Assembly (NCBI GenBank): GCA_003427395.1
Contig: BFEA01000258.1
Coordinates: 1,971,955 to 1,993,020 of the forward strand
Length of the DNA stretch: 21,066 nucleotides
Reading direction: 5' to 3'
Origin: Chara braunii
Lineage: Eukaryota; Streptophyta; Charophyceae; Charales; Characeae
Shown here: piece by piece, positions 11,401-19,600 of the stretch
How the letters are laid out: every line of letters begins with the position of its first letter
Numbering within the stretch: the stretch's first letter is position 1
Made by a program: the position numbers and the translations under genes
The notes under the pieces: model-generated
What the model was told of the DNA's origin: nothing
The model's database searches: none
What the model saw: the letters and a program-made list of their open reading frames with translations, nothing else

Positions 11401-14400
11401 CTTGAAAGTTTAAGCCCCATTCATTGCTTTGAGACCGACCATACACGACACTTTCACACACCATGCTCACACTCACTACGACACGCACAGAAAACACAAA
11501 GCACATATGATGATATGAGAACAACTCAAATTAGTACCTGCCAACCAGCTCAACTACAGAGAATTGTCTTTGTAACTTTGTACAAGGGGTGCGGTTATTG
11601 ATTTGAGACCGACCATACACGACACTTTCACAGCATGCTCGCACTCACTACCACGCGAACAGAAAACACAAAGCACATGTGAGAAGAACTCAAATTAGTA
11701 TCCGCCAACCAGCTCAGCTACAGAGAATTGTCTTTGTAAGTTTAAATAGGTGCGCCCGGTGCAGTTATGGTCGTGCAGGGTGCGGTTATGGCCGTGCTAG
11801 GAAGTTCTCTCAGCTATGATCACCCTCTCCCTCAACCTCACTTCCCTCTCTCTACCCAAGGTCTCATCCCTCTGAATACATCCCTCTCACTATGTCTATC
11901 TCGAAAGCAACCTAGCTATGGCGCCCAGTGACGTCAGCTATCGTCATCGTCACGCAAGCGAATATGTGCCGCCGAGTTCCAGGATAGCTGACATCAGCTG
12001 AAAACAGCAATACAGCACACAGCAAGGTATCCGAAAATAGTGCAGCAGCGGTTCCTCATGGTCTCGGAAGTGAATACGTGTTGACGACTTCCACAACTGG
12101 ACTTCTGTAGTTGCAATTCACCTTACAGACTGTTATGTGTCCGTTACCCTGCCAATCTTTGCCCGGTACCCTGCCCATCTTTGCTTCTACCCAAAGTCTG
12201 CGGGACTTTCCTGGGACTTTGCTGATGACTGGACAACAAAACGGGCCTAACGACTTCTACAGTTGACACTCCCAAATACCCCTCCCGGTACCTGGCACGC
12301 GGTTAATGGAAGGCCCAAAATTCGGGGGTTTTCGCCGCATCACTACAAATGACACCACCTATTGACCACGAGTGCTGGGACCGACGCTGGGAAATCTACT
12401 AGAGTGAAATTGAATGGGGACTGGATCTGTGACAGGAACCAAGACTGCAGCGGTGAAATCCTTCAGACCCTCATCACCGAGCAGAAATGTCCCACCAGGT
12501 GCTTTCAAAAAGAAAAATAACAAAAGAACTAACATTTGGGTCCCCACCGCCTGCGCCTGGGTGTCTAGCAATGAGGCCCTAGCCTGTGAGGAGAATGTGG
12601 CCGTTTATGTATGATGAACAATGAGAGACATTCGACCTGCGTAACATGCAGGCATCGGGCTTCATTCCCAGTGAGGAGCAAGGAGAAACCACATACATCT
12701 TCTATCTTCTAAACCTAAAAATCAGCCCCAGGATAGACAGAAGATGTATGTGCTTGGTCCTTACTGGGACTGGAGCCCGATGCCTACACATTACGCAGGT
12801 CGAATATCTCTCATGAACTGCCACATTCTCCTCACAGGCTAGGCTATCAGAGTCACTTGGCCCAGGATAATGTTTGTTTCCTCTTCAGTAGAAAGTGCTG
12901 CCCTATTCACACGAATGGGACGTACCATCATTTTCACTACATCTGGACTGAAAGTTGGGCCAAATACAAATATACTGACCTTACATTCTATTCAGGGGAA
13001 GAGGGCAGAACCAAATTCTTGAACTCATTCAAATTGTACAGGCGAAAGGATTGAAGGAAGAGAGTGACACATACCTCGCGTGAACCTCCATAGATATTGT
13101 CTCCACAGTGCAAGAATGCACCATTCTCAATGAATACGTAATCAACACCATCCATGTAGCAGTGGAAATACCCAACCTCCATATCCTGCATACAGAGACA
13201 GAACACGAGAAGAAACAACCATGAGCATGAAACGTGGGCTACAACCGCAAAAGCAATAAAACCACTCATTTGAGACGGCCACTAAAACCAGGGGAACTTC
13301 CAGCATCCATAGCCGCTTTGTCTCTTTTCCTCTCAGCACGCTCGTGCTTCACCGTTTCACCCACCAAAAACAGTCCATGACAAAATGATTGTTGGTTGAT
13401 GACCACCCTTGGCAAGCGGCTGAATAGCAAAAGGATGTAACAGGTTGGTAAAAGATCATGAGTTCGAAATTCGAATCCTGCTGAAATCAAACAGATACAA
13501 AAACATCGGGGGCGACACCCTCAAGAAGAAGCACAATGGGTTGACGTGACGCAACTAAACTGGTACAAACCGTACAATACAATATCCGTAGCATTTCCTA
13601 CAGGAGAAACAACAATTCATTAGCATGACTACTGCAAATTTGTGTGTGCAAGTCGATCAATTCACGTAACGATAGAGGTCTTCAGCCACATAGGTAATTC
13701 AATGTGTTAAGCAAATAGCAAGACAGAATTTTCCAATACAACGAACCTTAGTGTGGCGTACTCTGTTTTTCAATCTTAAAGTCAATGGAGAAGAGGCTGT
13801 ACAGTGGAAACCTTTTCTAGCACAGAGACAACATCACTCGATTCCCCGTGGGACAATCAATAGATTCGATTCATGCTGTTGATTCCGAACGGTGCAGCGC
13901 ACGGTGCAGCTGCAAGTACATAACATACCTGTCCATTAACAGTATACCGCTTCCGCACGGTTGTGTCCCAAACATCTTCATAAACCTTGTAACGAGGTGC
14001 AACAACCTGCAGCAGAATTGGCACCCAAGCAACAATCCCCGACCCCACCCCTTCTCCAACCCCCGTCCTCAGAAAGATCCCCATCAGCACCAACCGGGAC
14101 AGCCACAGCAAAATTGTACACAAGCACTCTTAACGCCAGGAAATAAATCACGACGAGAATCATGAGAGTATAGTATAGTTACATAACCGAACTCACAGCA
14201 ACAACATGCCAATATACATAGGTCTTTCTCCTCTGATGACGTGGTGACAAGAGAGCAAAGGATATCTGGAATTCACCCCCCATGCTGTGATCATACTTCC
14301 CCATTGTTGCTGAAGTCGATGCATACGGTCAAGTTTCTTACTCTTTTTTTTTCATGATCCACACTCATCAAACATACTATGAAAGACACCTTCTGGGACT

Positions 14401-16622
14401 TGACATTAAAAACATGTACCGAGTACATGCATGTAGAGGACGATCTCGAGGTCACGCTCGAAAGGACTGCGAAGGGATTCCTAGATGTAGGCTCAATTAG
14501 GTCTGGTTTGTTCACAAACAAAGAAAAGGCACAAAAAAAGAGGAAAAAAAGAAAGTTAAAAAGAAGTCCGGTTTGTTCACTTCAAGTCATGGCCATGCTG
14601 GCAATGTTACAAAGAGCGCTCAGAACACAACTCCACTTTCATGCTTTCATGCCGATTCTCCAGGGCTGCAGAAGTCTTGACGGAGATTTACGACAAGAGA
14701 GAGAGAGAGAGGGACTTTTGTGTGCACTCAACCCATTGTGCTTAACTTTGATTGTAGCTTAGGTCATAGTACATACCATAGCTATTATGCCACTCGAACT
14801 ATCGGATATCTAGTATACCTATAAGGAGTGCACTTCACGAAACAAATGCAGAGAAAAGCAGACAGCATGAGGCACAGTGACACCATTCTTCTTGCCTTTT
14901 CCCTATGTAGATTTTCCTTGTCTTCCTTTCTCTACAATTTCTTCGCAGTTTCCCTTTTTGCGAGGATTTGGGTCATCGGCATGCCCGTGAACAGGCCTCT
15001 ACAGCAAGCATGAACCCTCCCTAAGTGAAGCCGGGCCCCTAACACTCGATGGGGCCTGAATTCGTCAATTTTGCAAGTCTTGTTGGGCGCTAGACAGTTA
15101 CCATGCACCAGTCGGTTACATCCTCCCCGCTCTTGAGAATCAGAAATAGTTGTGAGCCTTCTAGGGTCTTCCAGCCTCGCAGGGAAAGCCCTACATTGTG
15201 AGAACCACTCCTAACCAATTCGGTCCCACATTGTGGGAACACCNCACATTTGTGCCTGGGTGGTTGGGCACTCCTAACCAATTCGGTCCCAGGTATTTAC
15301 AAATGCATGAGAACCACTCGATCGACCTTGCAGTGGCTTGGGCNNGATCGGGTGGTGCCATTAGCTTNGGCTGGTGTGCAAATTTGTCTTCATTGTGTGG
15401 TGGCTATGTCTACTTNGATTGTGCATGTGTGTGACCGGGTACACCGGATCACGGGGAAAAACGAGTACCCGTGTTGGGGTGGGGTTAAGTGCTCATCTTG
15501 GGGCTTAACTTTCACCCCGGTCCACTTTGCCGTTTGGTTGAGTGTTTCGCTGCTTTGGTTATCCTTCAGTGTGACATCAGTGCATTTCTGCTTTCTGGAA
15601 AGCTTTCGACTATCCGACCTGCAANTTGATTTTGCAATCTGGAATTCTGTCATTNCGCTATTGCTCATTTTCCTTGCTGTTTCCCTTTTATTCGCAGTTT
15701 CCCTTTTATTTCTTATTCTGCCTCTCCCTTTACTCTGCCTCTCAGCTGCAAGGCTAAGGAGAGACAGAGAGAGAAAAAAAACAAAGGGAATAAGGAGTGC
15801 AGGCCAGAGAGGACAGCATGGGAAAGGATAAAGGAAACCTTCAGATACAGTCTGACATCTGACGTCCGCAATAAAAAGGAAATGCATGCCCAGGATGAGA
15901 TGGGTGATAAAATGGAAGACCTGGCAGAGAATTCTCAGCACACAGTAGCACACAGTAAGGTAGATTCTCAGCAGAACAACAGCTGTGGTGACTGGCATTT
16001 ACCTTATCCACAAAACACTCCCTCACCCACAAAACACTCCCTATTTTGGGGTATAGAGTTCCAGAAGGTTAAAGGGGCTGAAACTTCCTGAAAGTAGTCT
16101 CTGGCACAATTTACCTTCTGGGTTGTCTTTTTTTTTTCAAAATTCAAAATTTCATAACGAATTTCGCGATGACCTTCAGGCAGAAGTTACTCATGTACAA
16201 TTCTCCATGACTTTTTTTTTTGGGGGGGGGACACAGGAGGAGAAGGGAATGGAGATGGATAATCCTGCATATTGTTTGGGGGTTACAGAAGGGATTTATG
16301 CTCGGGGTGAACGGAATGGAATGAGGGGACTGAGGATTGAACCATCGGCATCCATTATGTCAGTGTTCGTTACAAAACTACACATAGATCTATTGGTAGC
16401 TCCCGCGACACAGGCTTTGTATGCTGCTCAATGGCCAGATCCCCTGGCATCTCCTCGATGGCAGAATACAGATGTTATCATGTTTTTTTTTTTGTGTGTG
16501 TGTGTTTGTTTTTCCGCTAAGGCTCTCTGGGACCTCGACTGGGACTTCACCGTACCCGGCCAGGCCCAGCCACCCAGGCCAGGTAGAGGCAGCCCGGACG
16601 GCCAGGCTAGTAGCCCAGCAGT

Positions 16623-16679
<57 letters not shown>

Positions 16680-19600
16680 GGAGAAGGGCAGACGAGACAG
16701 AAAACCTCACCAGGCTTCCTTGGATATATTTACTGCCTTCTCTAACATTATGTCCTCAAATCACCATAAGCCCCAACTGCCAAGTGGGATTGAGGACTTA
16801 CACCAGTACATCCCAGCCTCGTTTGTACATGGAAGATTCCCAATGCACGCCAAGCTTTGCTGAAAGACCAGCACAACATTTTTATTTTTTTGGCTGGCTC
16901 CGCCAGCCATCTGGATCCAGTTCTCCCGAGCCTCCAAATTTTTCAGAGAGGCTCGATTGTGATTGCGATTGTGATTGGTTGGGGCCATGTACTGGTGGTA
17001 CTGGTTGCTTAACCCCAACGGCAACCACATTCCCGGTATGATTCCCAGGCTTGGTACTGGTTGCTTAACCCCAACGGCAACCACATTCCTGGTATGATTC
17101 CCAGGCTGAGAAATGATCATAACTTTTCCCAGCCTCGGATCCATCTGTGACTGTAGATGAAATCAGACCGAGGAGCCAGGAGAAACATACAAGTATAACA
17201 ACAACCAAACGGAAGACAGCAAGGATGTGAAGGAGAAAAAGGGCCAGTGCCATGCATTCAAGAGTCATGATAACACTGACATTGGCTATGATAAGATTAA
17301 GGGAAAGAGGAGAGAGAGGGAAGGAGGAGAAAACTATTGGCACGACTTGTTCTACTCAATCAGAACCCGCGTAGGTGTGACAATGAGTCTTCTGAGCACC
17401 AATGACATGCATATCCATGGGTGTGCCGATATCTTAGTGGCGTCAATAAGCATTAGTATCGGCATAGAGAGACAGCACCGATATATGTAACAAATGGCAC
17501 CAATTCTAATTTAGCAAAGAGGCATAACAAGTTTTCTCTCAAGCTCGCACCCCACCTCCGTCACCTCGGTGGGCTCTGGTACAACAAATGACAACAACCA
17601 TGTTTAATCCTTCAAAAACCTCCTTGATCAACTCAACAATTAAGCAAACAAACACAAGCCAGGTCCCTGATCAAATTAAAATCTGCAAAGACAGTCAAAT
17701 GCTTATGCACGAAAGCGCCTTCATGGGATTCAGACCGAGGCGGCTGTCAGAGCTGACGGATCTCATTCCGTATGCTTGGGATGTCTGATATGCAGTCGGG
17801 TAAACGAGACGTTCCAAACAACGGGAACTACCCCAGCCTCTATGAAGAAATAATAATAAATAATAAATATGGATCAAACGAGTAAACGGTCAGAGCCCCT
17901 TGGACTGAATATGGAAGGCAAATGTTCAAGCGAGCACAGCACAAGCCAAGAGATTGTCAACAATTTCTTACGAACTGTGCTGGGGGGGCGTTGAGTACCC
18001 ATCTTGGGGCTTAACTTTCATCCCAGTCCACTTTGCCGTGTGGTTGAGTGTTTTGACTCCTGATTCAGAGGTCGCGCGTTCAATTCCTGTGATCGACTGG
18101 TCAGTGCTTTCCTGAGCATTGACTAGCATAGTAACTGGCCGTGCTATTGTACACAGTTGGGTGGCGGCATCGACAACCCATGCTGGGTTGGGGTTAGGTG
18201 TCCATCTTCGGTCTTGACTTTTACCTGATTCGGGTTAGCCGTTTGGTCGAGTGTTTGCCTCCTGATTCGGAGGTTGCAAGTTCGATTCCTGTGATCTACT
18301 TGTGAGTGCTTTCCCGACCATCGATCAAACCAAGACCCCTGTATCACACCCATTGGATCACTGCAACTGAAATATCCATGTGACTGTGCAGGATCCTTCA
18401 GGTTCCACAAGGTGCTTGTTGCCTCCTTCAGAGTCCTGCTTGTTGTCTCCTTTCGATTGTCAAAGGTAGCAACATCTAGAACCCTGATCACCTCCTCACA
18501 GCTCAGTCCATCGGCAGCTTTTGCAGCCGAACCTTCACCAATTGCATCAGCCACATGCACTCCATATCCGACACACTACCGAAAGCTTCACAACTTAATT
18601 TGCTACTAGGAACAGCGTTGAAAGTGACCCTGAAACTGTGGATTTGGATCATAAGAACCATGTCAGCATGGTTAATAGCTTCACAACTTAATTTGCTACT
18701 AGAAAGAGCAGCGTTGAAAGTGACCCTGAAACTGTGGATTTGGATCATAAGAACCATGTCAGCATGGTTGATAGAAAGCTTCACAACTTAATTTGCTACT
18801 AGAAAGAGCAGCGTTGAAGAACCATGTCAGCATGGTTGATAGAGAGAAGAAAGCAACAGTGAGATGCATAAGTAGGGAGGAGAATGAGTGAAGACAAAGA
18901 GACAGTGGACTTATGGTACGGAGGATCAACGAGTGATGTAAAAGATACAGTGGTCCTCTCTTTCCTATCATTCTACCAATCCAACCCCTTGCCACACCAC
19001 TGAGAGTCCGATGGCCACAACGAGGAGCAGATGGGAGGGTGCAACCCAACACTGACAGGAACCATAGGGGGAGGGAAAGAGGAAGGATGCAGAAGCCACC
19101 ACTGAGCATAGGGTCGACGGTGATGCATGAGCGGTTAGTCAGTGGGCAGTCATGGACTATTAGTTGGTGCCGAGAGTGGCTCAGAAAGTGCTGAAAGGAA
19201 CATTCTCGTTCCATCTCCCACGTGACCGTTCTCTCTGCTTGAAACTCTCCGGTCTCCGGAACAAGTATCCAATACAACCTCCAAGAAGAGGGATGTTGTG
19301 ACACCTTTGGAAGTGCTCAAAGTGCTCAAAGGAACATTCTCGTTCCATCTCCCACGTGACCGTTCTCTCTGCTTGAAACTCTCCGGTCTCCGGAACAAGT
19401 ATCCGATACAACCTCCAAGAAGAAGGATGTGACAATACGACTCATAACTTTCTCTGCTTGAAACTCTCCGGTCTCCGGAACAAGTATCCGATACAACCTC
19501 CAAGAAGAAGGATGTGACAATACGACTCATAACTCTCAGGAACAAGTGTCCGACGCGACCTCTGAGTAGAGCAGTGATGTGACAATATGACAGGTAGCAA

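Larger units (their letters stand above)
10675..13074 (-). other. SS2 intron, 2.4 kb
   Basis: This intron lies between the DMEV exon and the micro-exon. It contains a tRNA-Met-like sequence (11107-11179), a tandem duplication (about 11428-11750), and a long imperfect foldback (12578-12843). About 10750-11000 is AT-rich and otherwise featureless. About 11750-12560 shows only short local repeats (two copies of a ggtgc.gttatgg.cgtgc unit near 11758-11799) and no coding signal. Confidence 0.85.

Noticed and set aside
16230-16400. Antisense ggttcaatcc B box suggesting another SINE
   Set aside because: There is only one promoter-like box, no clear A box, and no second copy in the window.
16890-16911. 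tggctggc/gccagcca hairpin next to a T run, like a bacterial terminator
   Set aside because: The T run precedes the hairpin, and the setting is a plant-type nuclear intron.
16123-17041. Long plus-strand ORFs with poly-Gly and the opposing poly-Pro ORF
   Set aside because: They stay open only because of the G56 tract; the flanking residues show no domain, and this lies in an SS2 intron.
18144-18560. 138-residue minus-strand ORF with a plausible N-terminal part
   Set aside because: Its C-terminal part is antisense SINE sequence, and the first part ([20 protein letters not shown]) matches no family I know. It is probably a repeat-derived chance ORF.
19150-19545. Repeated-peptide ORFs ([18 protein letters not shown])
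   Set aside because: They are direct translations of the tandem array, with no sign of selection on one frame.
19190-19590. CRISPR-like spaced repeats
   Set aside because: Repeats are too long, intervals are unequal and partly homologous, and the context is a eukaryotic intron.
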